From contig NZ_MSJP01000115.1 in the NCBI RefSeq assembly GCF_014596525.1, positions 124,001-188,000 on the forward strand: DNA of 64,000 nt, written 5' to 3'. The translations under genes were made by a program, and so were the position numbers. The notes beneath the pieces were generated by a model. It made no database searches and was not told the DNA's origin. It was given only the letters and a program-made list of their open reading frames with translations. Each line of letters starts with the position of its first letter. The first letter of the stretch is position 1. This document shows, one piece after another, positions 48,945-57,697 of this stretch. The DNA is from Streptomyces sp. CBMA291 (GTDB lineage: Bacteria; Actinomycetota; Actinomycetes; Streptomycetales; Streptomycetaceae).

Positions 48945-49943
48945 TCAGCCGAAGAACAGTTGCACCACGTAATAGCTGAGTGCCGCCACGATCGCCGCCG
49001 CCGGCATGGTGATGAACCAGCCGAGAATGATGTTCTTGGCGACGCCCCACCGCACGGCGTTGACCCGCTTGGTGGCGCCCACGCCCATGATCGCGGACGT
49101 GATCACATGCGTCGTCGAGATCGGCGCGTGGAAGAGGAACGCGGAACCGAACATGATCGACGCACCGGTCGTCTCCGCCGCGAAGCCCTGCGGCGGGTCC
49201 AGCTCGATGATCTTCCGGCCGAGCGTCCGCATGATCCGCCAGCCACCCGCGTACGTACCGAGCGAGAGCATCAGGGCGCAGGAGATCTTCACCCACACCG
49301 GAATGTCGTCCCCGGCACCCTGCACATCGGCGATGACCAGCGCCATCACGACGATGCCCATCGTCTTCTGCGCGTCCTGGAGACCGTGACCGAGCGCCAT
49401 GCCCGCCGCCGACACCGTCTGCGCGATCCGGAAACCGCGCTTGGCCTTGTGCGGATTGGACTTGCGGAACATCCACATGATCAGGCACATCACCAGATAA
49501 CCGGCCACCAGGCCGATCACCGGGGAGACGAACATCGGGATGACGACCTTGTCGAGCACCCCGCTCCAGATGACCTCGGTCCCTCCGGCGAGCGCCGCGC
49601 CCACCATGCCGCCGAAGAGGGCGTGCGAGGACGAGGACGGAAGACCGAAGTACCAGGTGACCAGGTTCCAGATGATCGCGCCGACGAGAGCGGCGAAGAG
49701 GATGCCCATCCCCTTGTCGCCGTGCGGGGTGGCGATCAGCCCCTCGCTGACCGTCTTGGCGACGCCGCTGCCCAGAAAGGCACCGGCCAGGTTCATCGCC
49801 GCGGCCATCGCGAGCGCCGCCCGGGGGGTCAGCGCACGCGTCGACACCGAGGTGGCGATGGCGTTGGCGGAGTCGTGAAAGCCGTTCGTATACGTGAAGC
49901 CGAGCGCGACACCGATGGTCACGATCAGGGCGAAGGTGTCCAC
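48945..49943 (-). CDS. pit: Low-affinity inorganic phosphate transporter (PiT)
   Basis: A 332-residue PiT-family symporter. The two inverted PD001131 signatures of the family are present: GFHDSANAIATSVSTRAL near the N-terminus and SSSSHALFGGMVGAAL / ISTTHVITSAIMGVG near the middle and C-terminus. About ten membrane spans; no large cytoplasmic domain. Couples phosphate uptake to a cation. GTG at 49943 lies five bases after the stop of the DUF47 gene, so the two are translationally coupled, the usual DUF47-pit pair. It complements the high-affinity pst system next door. Confidence 0.95.
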   Translation of the reverse strand: MDTFALIVTIGVALGFTYTNGFHDSANAIATSVSTRALTPRAALAMAAAMNLAGAFLGSGVAKTVSEGLIATPHGDKGMGILFAALVGAIIWNLVTWYFGLPSSSSHALFGGMVGAALAGGTEVIWSGVLDKVVIPMFVSPVIGLVAGYLVMCLIMWMFRKSNPHKAKRGFRIAQTVSAAGMALGHGLQDAQKTMGIVVMALVIADVQGAGDDIPVWVKISCALMLSLGTYAGGWRIMRTLGRKIIELDPPQGFAAETTGASIMFGSAFLFHAPISTTHVITSAIMGVGATKRVNAVRWGVAKNIILGWFITMPAAAIVAALSYYVVQLFFG

Positions 49944-49948
49944 GAAGC

Positions 49949-50569
49949 TCAGGACTCCTTGACCGCGATGGTCTCCACCGTGTTCGCCACGTGCTCGAAG
50001 GCGTCGGCCGCCTCTTCCAGCACATCGACGATCTGCTTGAGCTTCAGCACCTCGATGGCGTCGTACTTGCCGTTGAAGAGATGGGCGAGCAGCTTGCGGT
50101 GGATCTGGTCCGCCTGGTTCTCCAGCCGGTTGACCTCGATCCAGTACTCGGTGAGATTGGCCATCGTCCGCAGGTTCGGCATCGCCTCTGCGGTCAGCTC
50201 CGCCGCCCGCGCGAGGACCTCGATCTGCTGCTCGACGCCCTTCGGAAGCTCCTCGACGTTGTAGAGGACGACCAGGTCGACGGCCTCCTCCATGAAGTCC
50301 ATGATGTCGTCGAGGGAGGACGCGAGGGTGTAGATGTCCTCACGGTCGAACGGAGTGATGAACGAAGAGTTCAGCTGGTGGAAGATGGCATGGGTCGCGT
50401 CGTCGCCTGCGTGCTCCGCTGCCCGCATCCGCTCCGCGATCTCGGCTCGAGCGGAAGGATCCGCTCCGAGCAGTTCCATCAGGAGTTTCGAGCCCGTGAC
50501 GATGTTGTCCGCGGACGCGGCGAACATGTCGTAGAAGCTCGTCTCCCTGGGGGTCAGACGAAATCGCAC
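49949..50569 (-). CDS. DUF47 (PhoU-like) regulatory partner of Pit
   Basis: A 206-residue all-helical protein of the PhoU-like DUF47 family. Conserved acidic and helical motifs are seen (EHAGDDATHAIFHQLNSSFITPFDREDIYTLASSLDDIMDFMEE), in which the E/D-x3-D pairs would bind metal ions as in PhoU. These proteins regulate the adjacent PiT transporter; DUF47 deletion in other bacteria removes PiT function. GTG at 50569 follows GAGGACCTC. It is the first gene of a two-gene operon, divergent from the CsoR gene. Confidence 0.94.
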   Translation of the reverse strand: MRFRLTPRETSFYDMFAASADNIVTGSKLLMELLGADPSARAEIAERMRAAEHAGDDATHAIFHQLNSSFITPFDREDIYTLASSLDDIMDFMEEAVDLVVLYNVEELPKGVEQQIEVLARAAELTAEAMPNLRTMANLTEYWIEVNRLENQADQIHRKLLAHLFNGKYDAIEVLKLKQIVDVLEEAADAFEHVANTVETIAVKES

Positions 50570-50713
50570 GTGAGGTCCTCGGGGTGCTGGGTTTCGGTCA
50601 GGCTGATGCTAGGCGCATCATCCGGCCACGGCTAACCGGCGTCTCTCAGTGTCGCCCATCAGGCACAGTGAAGTGCAGCGGGCCCCCGCACGGATCGGCG
50701 GGGATCGGTACCA

Positions 50714-50732
50714 TATACCCACGAGGGGTATA
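50714..50732 (+). promoter_or_regulatory. CsoR operator
   Basis: Perfect inverted repeat TATACCC-ACGAG-GGGTATA, matching the canonical CsoR operator (TATACCC...GGGTATA) and located 28-46 bases upstream of the csoR start. Copper(I) binding should release the repressor. The site also lies in the direction of the divergent DUF47-pit operon, but 145 bases from its start. Confidence 0.9.
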
Positions 50733-50760
50733 CACCCTTTAACGGACAACGGAGGACGCG

Positions 50761-51117
50761 ATGACGACCACCGAGGCGGACCAGGTAACCCCCGAGGCCG
50801 TCGGGGCCGTCGAACCGGCCGGCCACGAGCAGGGCGTGCACGGCTACCACCACCAGAAGGACGAGCACCTCAAGCGGCTCCGCCGCATCGAGGGCCAGAT
50901 CCGCGGCCTCCAGCGCATGGTCGACGAGGACGTCTACTGCATCGACATACTCACGCAGGTCTCGGCCTCGACGAAGGCGCTCCAGTCCTTCGCCCTCCAG
51001 CTCCTCGAAGAGCACCTCCGGCACTGCGTCGCCGACGCGGCCGCCAAGGGCGGCGAAGGCATCGACGCCAAGGTCGAGGAAGCCACCAAGGCCATCGGCC
51101 GCATGCTGCGCACCTGA
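50761..51117 (+). CDS. csoR: Copper-sensing transcriptional repressor CsoR
   Basis: A 118-residue tetrameric all-helical repressor. The copper ligands follow the CsoR pattern Cys-x24-His-x3-Cys: Cys60, His85 and Cys89, and the family core RRIEGQIRGLQRMVDEDVYC is intact. The 35-residue N-terminal extension is rich in His and charged residues (HEQGVHGYHHQKDEH) and could be an extra metal-binding tail. ATG at 50761 follows GGAGGAC. The palindromic operator upstream implies autoregulation; no copper exporter gene is seen in the window. Confidence 0.94.
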   Translation: MTTTEADQVTPEAVGAVEPAGHEQGVHGYHHQKDEHLKRLRRIEGQIRGLQRMVDEDVYCIDILTQVSASTKALQSFALQLLEEHLRHCVADAAAKGGEGIDAKVEEATKAIGRMLRT

Positions 51118-51193
51118 ACCGCGCACACCCCCGGCCGGCGGAAGCGGGGCCGTACCGTCAGCGGGTTTCGTCCCGTGAGCGGGGGCCGTGCCG

Positions 51194-51379
51194 TCAGCGG
51201 TCCTCCACGGCCCGCTCCGCCGCCACCCGCAGCACCTCGTCGATCCGGTCGTCGCTGAGCCGCTCCCCGTCCGCCGCCGAAGCCGCGATGATCAGCTCGC
51301 CGCACAGCTCGATCTCGGCGAGGGCGACGCAGTCGGGGTCTACGGGCACGATTGCTGTACCGGGCGGGGCCACGCGCAT
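51194..51379 (-). CDS. Small hypothetical protein
   Basis: A 61-residue protein with no recognised domain: MRVAPPGTAIVPVDPDCVAL followed by an acidic helical part (ELCGELIIAASAADGERLSDDRIDEVLRVAAE). Two cysteines occur. The ATG at 51379 has an excellent GGAAGAGG Shine-Dalgarno, better than the longer frame that starts at 51451. It is convergent with csoR and downstream of nothing on its strand within 115 bases, so it is probably monocistronic. A regulator or toxin-antitoxin role cannot be argued from sequence. Confidence 0.55.
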   Translation of the reverse strand: MRVAPPGTAIVPVDPDCVALAEIELCGELIIAASAADGERLSDDRIDEVLRVAAERAVEDR

Positions 51380-51494
51380 CCACCTCTTCCTGCCGGCGTC
51401 GTCTCCCAGCCCTCCCAGGGTAGGGACACGGCCCCCGTACGCGCATGACACGTCTGGACCATTTTGCCGATGGCCCCGACGGCATCCCCGCAGG

Positions 51495-52337
51495 TCAGGA
51501 CTCGATCTTCCCCGCGTAGATATCCCGGTGATCCGGCAGCCGCACCTCGACGGGCACCCCGAAGCCGTACAGCAGGGTCGTCGACGCGACCGCGACCGTC
51601 CGCCCCTGATTGCTGAAACTGAACTGATGGCGGACCTTCCGCAGCCGCCCCTCGCCGTCGAGATACGCGTCGAACGGCACCGCGTCCTCCGTGAACCCCT
51701 TCGCCGCCGCCGTCAGCGCCCCCCGCAGATACGGCGAGGCGCTCCCCGCCGCGCGGGCGATGTCCGCGACCCCCCGGTAGTGGCTGACTTTCACCCCTGC
51801 GAGATCGACCTCGCCGAGATACGCGACCTCCCGCACCCCCCGCAGCAGCTCGGCCGCGGCGGCGGGATCGGTGGCCCCGCCGGTGACCAGGTTCCCGTCG
51901 TCGAGGGTGGTGGTGTCGACCCGGACCCACTTGTCGGCGGGCACCCCCGCCCCCCGGTTCTTCATGTAGAGCGCGCCGGGGGTGAGGAGTTCGGTGATCG
52001 GCCGGTGCGCGTCCGTCCCCGCCGGGTCCTTCGGCAGCACCACCCGCAGCCGGCCGCTACGGCGCCGGAAGTCGTAGCCGCCCTCGCCCCTGATGGTCAC
52101 CCGGGTGCCGCCCGAGGCCATCTCCATCGACGTACTGGCCTTCGCGGAACCGGCCCGGGTGAGCACCTCGGCCGCACCGCGGACCGCGAGCGCGGGATCG
52201 ACCGGCCGCCTCGGGGCCTCGGGGGCGGCGCACCCGGCGACCACCCCGGCCCCGACCAGGGAGCCGACCAGTACGGCGGTGACGGCGAGCGCCCCGCTCC
52301 CCCGACCGTGCGGACGCCCGTACCGCTGCACCACCAT
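51495..52337 (-). CDS. Lipoprotein, LppX/LprG-like lipid-carrier family candidate
   Basis: A 280-residue lipoprotein. The signal peptide ends with the lipobox VVAGC, acylated at Cys36. The rest alternates strands and helices; patterns such as SAKASTSMEMASGGTRVTIRGEGGYDF and SYLRGALTAAAKGFTEDAVPFDAYLDGEGRLRKVRHQFSF fit the half-barrel of LppX/LprAFG lipid-carrier lipoproteins, with the family's strand GRLRKVRHQFSFS. Ligand is not known. It starts ATG at 52337, 129 bases from a divergent small gene. No antibiotic-resistance linkage is visible. Confidence 0.8.
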   Translation of the reverse strand: MVVQRYGRPHGRGSGALAVTAVLVGSLVGAGVVAGCAAPEAPRRPVDPALAVRGAAEVLTRAGSAKASTSMEMASGGTRVTIRGEGGYDFRRRSGRLRVVLPKDPAGTDAHRPITELLTPGALYMKNRGAGVPADKWVRVDTTTLDDGNLVTGGATDPAAAAELLRGVREVAYLGEVDLAGVKVSHYRGVADIARAAGSASPYLRGALTAAAKGFTEDAVPFDAYLDGEGRLRKVRHQFSFSNQGRTVAVASTTLLYGFGVPVEVRLPDHRDIYAGKIES

Positions 52338-52466
52338 GGTCTGCCAACCCCCAACGCCTCACCGCTGCTTGCCGGGCCCGCCCCTTCCCCGGAGCCCGCG
52401 GGTCCGGGGACACCTGATCCCATAACGACGGTCCCGGCGTACCGTCACGCGCAGTACGGTGGTGGG

Positions 52467-52691
52467 GTGCACGAGCCTGCCTCTTCCCACACCATCACGA
52501 TCACGGAGCGCGGCTCGTTCGCGCTGGCACGCTGCGGCTGCGGCTGGACCGGCCCGGCCAGACGCTCCCGGGACCGCACCCGTACGGACGCGGCGGACCA
52601 CCTGAAGGCGACGGCGACGACCCTTACGGGAGCGGCGGCGGAACCCGTTACGGAACCGGCGACGGCGGCAGCGAGCCCCGAGGCACCCTAG
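52467..52691 (+). CDS. Small conserved-looking hypothetical protein
   Basis: A 74-residue protein. An N-terminal strand pattern TITITERGSFALARCGCGWTGPARRS contains CxC-like CGCGW followed by a basic loop and a helix ARDRTRTDAADHLKAT, a layout seen in small Streptomyces proteins, then a disordered Ala/Thr/Pro tail. GTG at 52467 is the only sensible start; the ribosome site is weak. Two closely spaced Cys could bind a metal, but a full four-ligand zinc site is not present. It is divergent from the lipoprotein gene. Confidence 0.6.
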   Translation: MHEPASSHTITITERGSFALARCGCGWTGPARRSRDRTRTDAADHLKATATTLTGAAAEPVTEPATAAASPEAP

Positions 52692-52771
52692 GGGAGCCCT
52701 GACGGCCCCCGTAAGGGCCCTGGAGACACCCCGCCCCTTTCCCCCCGACTCGGCCTCGCCGGCGTCTCCGC

Positions 52772-53497
52772 TCAGGCCGCCAGGTCGTTGCGGCGGGTCT
52801 CCTCCGTAGGGCCGCCCGACAGCCTCGGCTCGGGCAGGCCGACGGTCTCCGCTCGCCGGGGGCCCGCCGCCCCGCGGGACCGGACCAGCCAGGCACCCCG
52901 CCCCGAGCGGGCCACGGCGGAGAGCAGCGGGGTGAGCACCCCGAGGGCGAGCGGGGCGAGCAGCAGCGCCACCGCCGTACCGAGGGCGAAACCGCCGATC
53001 ACATCCGTCGGATAGTGCACGCCCATGTAGACCCGTGCGAAGCCCTCGGCGAGGGCGAGACCGATGGCGGCGAGACCGAAGCCCCGGTGGGCGATGAAGA
53101 GACCGACCGCCAGGGCCATCGCCAGGGTCGCGTGATCGCTGACGAACGAGAAGTCGGTCTTCCCCCCGACCAGGACTTCGAGCCCCTGATGGTCCCGGAA
53201 GGGACGGGGGCGCTCGACGAAGCCCCGGATGGGGACGTTGACCAGCAGCGCGATCCCGGCGGCGAGCGGCGCCCAGACCAGACCGGCGACGGCGGAGACG
53301 GAGTCGGTGAGGGTGCCCCGTCTGCGGACGGTCCACCAGCACCACAGCACGACGAGCGTGAGGAGCAGCGGAATGCCGTACTCGCCGACGAACCCCACGG
53401 CCCGGTCGAACCACGGCGGAGCCGCCTTGGCCAGCCCGTTGATGTCGTAGAGCAGCCCGACATCGGGGTTCGAACCGTCCGATGCGCGTACAGCCAT
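52772..53497 (-). CDS. PAP2-family membrane phosphatase
   Basis: A 241-residue lipid phosphatase with five to six spans. The PAP2 catalytic motifs are present: a KxxxxxxRP-like ERPRPF, FVSDHATLA in place of the usual PSGH, and the third motif RVYMGVHYPTDVIGG with the catalytic His and Asp. The missing initial Lys and the altered second motif (SDH) are within PAP2 family variation. Likely substrates are undecaprenyl pyrophosphate or phospholipids. ATG at 53497 is chosen because the hydrophilic N-terminus starts there; GAGCAAGGGG upstream is a good Shine-Dalgarno. It is followed by a gap of about 80 bases. Confidence 0.88.
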   Translation of the reverse strand: MAVRASDGSNPDVGLLYDINGLAKAAPPWFDRAVGFVGEYGIPLLLTLVVLWCWWTVRRRGTLTDSVSAVAGLVWAPLAAGIALLVNVPIRGFVERPRPFRDHQGLEVLVGGKTDFSFVSDHATLAMALAVGLFIAHRGFGLAAIGLALAEGFARVYMGVHYPTDVIGGFALGTAVALLLAPLALGVLTPLLSAVARSGRGAWLVRSRGAAGPRRAETVGLPEPRLSGGPTEETRRNDLAA

Positions 53498-53751
53498 CTG
53501 CCGCGAACCCCTTGCTCTCGTGTCTCGTCCCACCCCCGTGGTCAGAGCGGTCGGATCAGGAAACGAGTCGCCCGAGGCGCACGTTCCGCTCTCTCCGGTG
53601 GATCATCACGACGTTACCGAAGAGAGACGGTGCCCCGCAGCAGGGCCCCTGGACACGAGGGACGGTTCCGGCCACGTCCGACACGATCCGACGGGCCGTC
53701 TCCTTCCCTCAGGCGCCCGGGAGATGAATCCGGACAACCCGGGAAACGAGG

Positions 53752-54780
53752 TCAGACGCCCGGGAGATGGGTCGGAAGCGCCGCCGCGCCCTCCGCCGTG
53801 ACCCGGGTCGCACCGAAGTAGTCCGCGGTGTCGACCCGGTCGAAACGGATCACCGACCCGGTACGCGGAGCGTCGATCATGAACCCGCCGCCCACATAAA
53901 TGCCGACATGCCGGATGGCACGCGAGTCGGCGAGGTCGTCGGAGAAGAAGACCAGGTCCCCCGGGAGGAGTTCCTCGCGCGAGGGATGCGGACCGGCGTT
54001 GTACTGGTCGTTGGCCACCCGCGGCAGCTTGATCCCCACCTCTTCGTACGCCGCCTGCGTCAGCCCCGAACAGTCGAACCGGCCGTCCTGCTCGGCCGTT
54101 CCCGTACCGCCCCACAGATACGGCGTACCGAGCTTGCGCTGCGCCCAGTCGATCGCGGTCGCCGCCTGCCGCGACGGATCCACCCGCCCCACCGGACGGG
54201 CGAAGCTCTTGGCCAGGGACTGGATGACGCGCACGTAGTTCTGCGTCTCGCTGATCGGCGGCACCCCGCCGTGCCGGATCACCCGGTACGCGCCCGCGTT
54301 GTACGCCGCCAGCATGTTGCTCGCCGGATCACCGGGCACGTCCTTGACGTAACCGGCCAGTTGACAGTCGTACGTCGCCGCCGAGGGGATCGCGTCCGCC
54401 GGGTCCCAGATGTCCCGGTCGCCGTCCCCGTCCCCGTCCACCGCGTGCCCGGCCCAGGTGCTCGGGATGAACTGGGCGATGCCCCGGGCGTCGGCCGGGG
54501 AGACCGCCCTCGGGTTCCAGCCGCTCTCCTGGTACAGCTGCGCCGCGAGCAACGCCGGGTTGATGGCCGGGCAGAGGTTCCCCCACCGCTGGACCAGGGG
54601 CTGATAGGCCGCCGGCACCGCCCCCTTCGCCAGGGCCACCGTGCCGTTGGCCACACCGCCCGCGCCGCCCGCGATCCCGGCCGCCGCCGAGTACGTACCG
54701 ACGACGAGCAGAGCGATGAAGCCGAGACAGACCCCGAAGGCCCCACCGGCCACCAGCCACGCCTTGCCGGCCCTACGCAC
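53752..54780 (-). CDS. Bifunctional cell wall hydrolase (lytic transglycosylase + NlpC/P60)
   Basis: A 342-residue exported hydrolase that cuts both sugar and peptide bonds of peptidoglycan. After an N-terminal membrane anchor (residues 5-38) and a linker, a transglycosylase (SLT/VirB1-like) domain shows AAQLYQESGWNPRAVSPADARGIAQFIPSTW and the MLAAYNAGAY motif, with the catalytic Glu in QESGWNP. A C-terminal NlpC/P60 domain carries the Cys in RFDCSGLTQAAYEE and His residues in SRAIRHVGIYVGGG and MIDAPRTG. This is the typical hydrolase of Gram-positive type IV secretion systems (VirB1/TcpG-like). It is divergent from the secretion-like genes. Confidence 0.92.
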   Translation of the reverse strand: MRRAGKAWLVAGGAFGVCLGFIALLVVGTYSAAAGIAGGAGGVANGTVALAKGAVPAAYQPLVQRWGNLCPAINPALLAAQLYQESGWNPRAVSPADARGIAQFIPSTWAGHAVDGDGDGDRDIWDPADAIPSAATYDCQLAGYVKDVPGDPASNMLAAYNAGAYRVIRHGGVPPISETQNYVRVIQSLAKSFARPVGRVDPSRQAATAIDWAQRKLGTPYLWGGTGTAEQDGRFDCSGLTQAAYEEVGIKLPRVANDQYNAGPHPSREELLPGDLVFFSDDLADSRAIRHVGIYVGGGFMIDAPRTGSVIRFDRVDTADYFGATRVTAEGAAALPTHLPGV

Positions 54781-55135
54781 CGTCAACCACCCCTCGGCCC
54801 ATGCCAGTACGCCCCGGGGACACAGTCTAGGCCGTGAGGGGCCCCTGCGGGCCGTTTGCGCGGCCTCCGTTCCCCCCGGTCCCGACGCCGCCCCAAGAGT
54901 GCAACAACGACAATCATTGCCCGGAGTCACCCTCCGTGATACATAGAGTGACCATACGCTTCCTCGCATGGAAACCGGCCACACCACCGCAGGTCAAGAC
55001 GGTCAAGTCGGACAGACGCGCGGGGATCGGGTAAAGAGAGCCGTCAAGCCGTCACACGCGAGCGGTTTCATCAGCGAAGATAGGGCGACGACCCATGCCG
55101 TCCGGCAGGGGTGAGACAACTACCCCACAGGGGCG
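54781..55135. other. Divergent promoter region of the secretion-like locus
   Basis: 355 bases between the cell wall hydrolase gene (minus) and the first plus-strand gene of the locus. It has an AT-richer stretch (about 54895-54960, including GACAATCATTG and ACATAGAGTGACC) that may carry divergent promoters. No gene, hairpin terminator or repeat is supported. Confidence 0.45.
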
Positions 55136-55453
55136 GTGAGTTACATGTACCTGGCGGCTGAAAAGGGCGACATCACCACCATCATCGGTGGAATCGCCCC
55201 CAACTGGGGACCTTTCGGAAGCCTGGGCAACGAAGCCAAGGTGATGATCGAGGTCGTGATGGCCGTGGCCATCCTGCTCTGCCTCGGCATCGCCATCTGG
55301 GGAGCGGCCAAACAGCGCATCGGCGCGACCGCTCTCCGCGACACGTTCAGCGCGGAACAGGGCAAGGGCCTGATCGTCGCCGGCCTGACCGGAGTCTTCA
55401 TCATCGGCTCCCTGGGAACGCTTTTCACCATCGTGTACGGAATGGCCGTCTGA
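55136..55453 (+). CDS. Two-span membrane protein, VirB2/pilin-like
   Basis: A 105-residue membrane protein with two hydrophobic helices (about 36-58 and 78-102) separated by a short polar loop RIGATALRDTFSAEQGKG. This hairpin layout matches VirB2/TrbC pilins and small subunits of type IV secretion systems, though the sequence has no clear pilin motif. The N-terminus AAEKGDITTIIGGIAPNWGPF is polar and probably extracytoplasmic. GTG at 55136 is chosen; an in-frame ATG at 55145 is also possible, and both have GGGGCGG as ribosome site. It is the first gene of the plus-strand secretion-like operon. Confidence 0.75.
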   Translation: MSYMYLAAEKGDITTIIGGIAPNWGPFGSLGNEAKVMIEVVMAVAILLCLGIAIWGAAKQRIGATALRDTFSAEQGKGLIVAGLTGVFIIGSLGTLFTIVYGMAV

Positions 55454-55551
55454 TACCCGTCGGACACCGCCCTCCCGAGAATGCGTTCCCTGATGCCCAG
55501 TCATGTTGCAGCACTGCCCGTACCGCGAACCAGTGAGGGGGCGCACCCGGC

Positions 55552-56385
55552 ATGAGTCCCGGTGACGAGCACGACAGCTTCGGCGGCGTGGGCGGCTCGG
55601 GCCAGACCCGGACCCGCCTGCCCGAGGGCAACAGCGGCGTCTACGGCGGCGCCCGCCGCCCCGTCCGCGGTTCCCGCTCCCTCCTCACCGTCGTGGGCGT
55701 GGTGGTCCTCCTCGTGGCCGCCATCGCCTTCGCCAACCGCGGCGGAGGCGAGCGCACCGACACGACGGGCCCCGCCGGGACCGCGAAGTCCCGCACCGCC
55801 CCCACCGCCCCCACCGGCGTCCGCCCCGTCCCCGCCGAAAACGGCCGAATCCCCACCGGCCACCCCCACACCCCCCAAGGCGCCCAGAGCGCGGCGACGA
55901 ACTACGCGGTGGCGCTGGGGTCGGCGGAGATGTTCCAGGACGGCCCCCGGGCGGACATCGTGCGCGCCACCCACGACCCCGCCGTCGCCGAGTCCCTGCT
56001 GAAGCGGCTCGACGACTCCTACACCGGTGACTTCCTCGCCGCCATCGGACTCGACGCCAACGGCAACGCGCCGTCCGGCCTCACCTTCGTCTCCCGCACC
56101 ATCCCGGTCGGAGCCAAGGTCCGTGACTACACCGACACTTCCGCGACGGTCGAGGTCTGGTGCACCGGACTGGTCGGCCTGGCGGGCGCCGGTTCGACCA
56201 AGCCCGTCACGTCCACCTGGTTCACGCTCACGCAGAAACTCACCTGGGTCGGGGGCGACTGGCGCGTCAGCTCGTCCAGCCAGACCGAGGGCCCCACCCC
56301 GGTCAGCGGGGACAACAGGGCGTCCGTCGCCGACGAGATCGCCGAAGCCGTCGAGGGATACGGAGGCTTCACCTATGCCCGTTAA
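55552..56385 (+). CDS. VirB8/TcpC-like single-span membrane protein
   Basis: A 277-residue protein: 43 cytoplasmic residues rich in Gly/Ser, one membrane helix (about 44-62, LLTVVGVVVLLVAAIAF), a Pro/Thr linker, and an extracytoplasmic domain (about 110-277) with an NTF2-like pattern, e.g. NYAVALGSAEMF and VWCTGLVGLAG. This is the topology of VirB8 and TcpC, which assemble the core of type IV secretion systems. Sequence similarity cannot be measured here. Its stop lies 11 bases inside the next gene, so the two are cotranslated. A PAENGRIPTGH stretch after the linker is conserved-looking. Confidence 0.75.
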   Translation: MSPGDEHDSFGGVGGSGQTRTRLPEGNSGVYGGARRPVRGSRSLLTVVGVVVLLVAAIAFANRGGGERTDTTGPAGTAKSRTAPTAPTGVRPVPAENGRIPTGHPHTPQGAQSAATNYAVALGSAEMFQDGPRADIVRATHDPAVAESLLKRLDDSYTGDFLAAIGLDANGNAPSGLTFVSRTIPVGAKVRDYTDTSATVEVWCTGLVGLAGAGSTKPVTSTWFTLTQKLTWVGGDWRVSSSSQTEGPTPVSGDNRASVADEIAEAVEGYGGFTYAR

Positions 56386-57697
56386 CCGCAGCCTCGCGGG
56401 CCGTGCCACGGCCACGCTCACCGCCGCGTTCCTCGCCGCGCCCTTCCTTTTCTCCTCGTACGCCCAGGCGGCGCCCAGCCCGACCCCGCCGGGAACCACA
56501 CCGTCCCCGACTCCCACCAACAGCGACTGCAGCCTCATCGTGGGACAGGCGAGGGACCTGTGCGAGCGTGGCAGGCCCGGCGGAGCCGACAAGGCACCCC
56601 TCACCGACCCCAGCGCCACCCTCGACCCCCTCTCCTCCCTCGCCCGCGGCTGCGCGGACGCCGCCGTAGCCACCATCGACTACCTCTCCAAAGCCGTAAA
56701 AGAAACCGCCGACGTAGACTTCACCAACCTTCAGTTCCTCGGCCGCTACGCCATCGTCTTCGCCGCCGCCACCTTCCTCACCCTCCTCATCTGGCTGCTC
56801 GCCGTAGCCAAGCGCGCCATCCGCGGCGTCCCCCTCGCCACCGCGCTCTCCGAGGCCATCGGGTTCCTCTGGCTGACGGTCCTCGCCTCCGCCTTCACCC
56901 CGCTGATCCTCTACACCGTGGTGAACGCAACCGACGCCATCACCGAGGTCATCGCCTCCGGCACCGGCCAGCAGACCGACGTCTTCTTCGGCAGCTTCAA
57001 GGAAGCCCTCCAGAAGGGGGACAGCATCGGCGGCGGCCCCATCATGCTGATCATCGTCTCCCTGGTGACCGTCCTCGCCGCAGGCGTCCTCTACCTCGAA
57101 CTCTTCCTCCGCGCCGTCCTGCTGTACGTCGGCGCCCTCCTCGGCGTCGTCGTCTACTCGGGTCTCGTCGACAAGAACATGTGGGGCCACGTCCGCCGCT
57201 GGGCCGGCATCATGATCGCCGTCATCCTGGTCAAGCCGATCATCGTCATCGTGCTCGGTCTCGCCGGCGCGCTCGCCTCCGGCACCGGCCCCGACTCGTT
57301 CTCCGCCGTCGTCTCCGGCCTCGCGATCATCCTCCTCGCGATCTTCTCCTCCGCGATGATCTACCGCTTCGTCCCCGGCTTCGGCGACGAGATCGCCGCC
57401 TCCCGCAACAACCGCCTGCACCGCGCCGGCGAGAACACCGCGGCAGCCGTCATCTCCTCCCCCGCCTCCCTCGTCTCCCAGGGCATCAAGACCCACAGCT
57501 CCCGAGGCGACGGCGGCGGCGGAGCCTCCCAGCCGCCCCGCCCCGCCAACCCGGTCTCCGGCGGCATGGCCGCCCACAGCAGCCGCGGCGGAGGCACCGG
57601 AGGCGGTACGAGCGCCACACCCCCGCCCCGTAGCAGCAGCCCCACCACGAACACCCCGCACAGCAACCGCAAGAACTCTGGAGGTGGAGGGCGTTGA
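56375..57697 (+). CDS. VirB6/TrbL-like polytopic membrane protein
   Basis: A 440-residue protein. A signal peptide (MPVNRSLAGRATATLTAAFLAAPFLFSSYAQA) is followed by a Pro/Thr-rich segment with two Cys pairs (SDCS, LCERG, GCAD), then five to six long membrane helices (about 115-140, 160-185, 215-245, 255-275, 285-310, 320-345) and a disordered Gly/Ser/Pro tail of 80 residues. VirB6/TrbL proteins have this layout and form the inner-membrane channel. The RGGGTGGGTS and Pro/Ser tail is probably cytoplasmic. It overlaps the upstream gene by 11 bases and the downstream TTG start lies in its stop. Confidence 0.78.
   Translation: MPVNRSLAGRATATLTAAFLAAPFLFSSYAQAAPSPTPPGTTPSPTPTNSDCSLIVGQARDLCERGRPGGADKAPLTDPSATLDPLSSLARGCADAAVATIDYLSKAVKETADVDFTNLQFLGRYAIVFAAATFLTLLIWLLAVAKRAIRGVPLATALSEAIGFLWLTVLASAFTPLILYTVVNATDAITEVIASGTGQQTDVFFGSFKEALQKGDSIGGGPIMLIIVSLVTVLAAGVLYLELFLRAVLLYVGALLGVVVYSGLVDKNMWGHVRRWAGIMIAVILVKPIIVIVLGLAGALASGTGPDSFSAVVSGLAIILLAIFSSAMIYRFVPGFGDEIAASRNNRLHRAGENTAAAVISSPASLVSQGIKTHSSRGDGGGGASQPPRPANPVSGGMAAHSSRGGGTGGGTSATPPPRSSSPTTNTPHSNRKNSGGGGR

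Noticed and set aside
54895..54930. Zur/Fur-like box (GACAATCATTG) upstream of the secretion-like locus
   Set aside because: Only partial palindrome and mismatched to the Zur consensus TGAAAATGATTTTCA; too weak to call.
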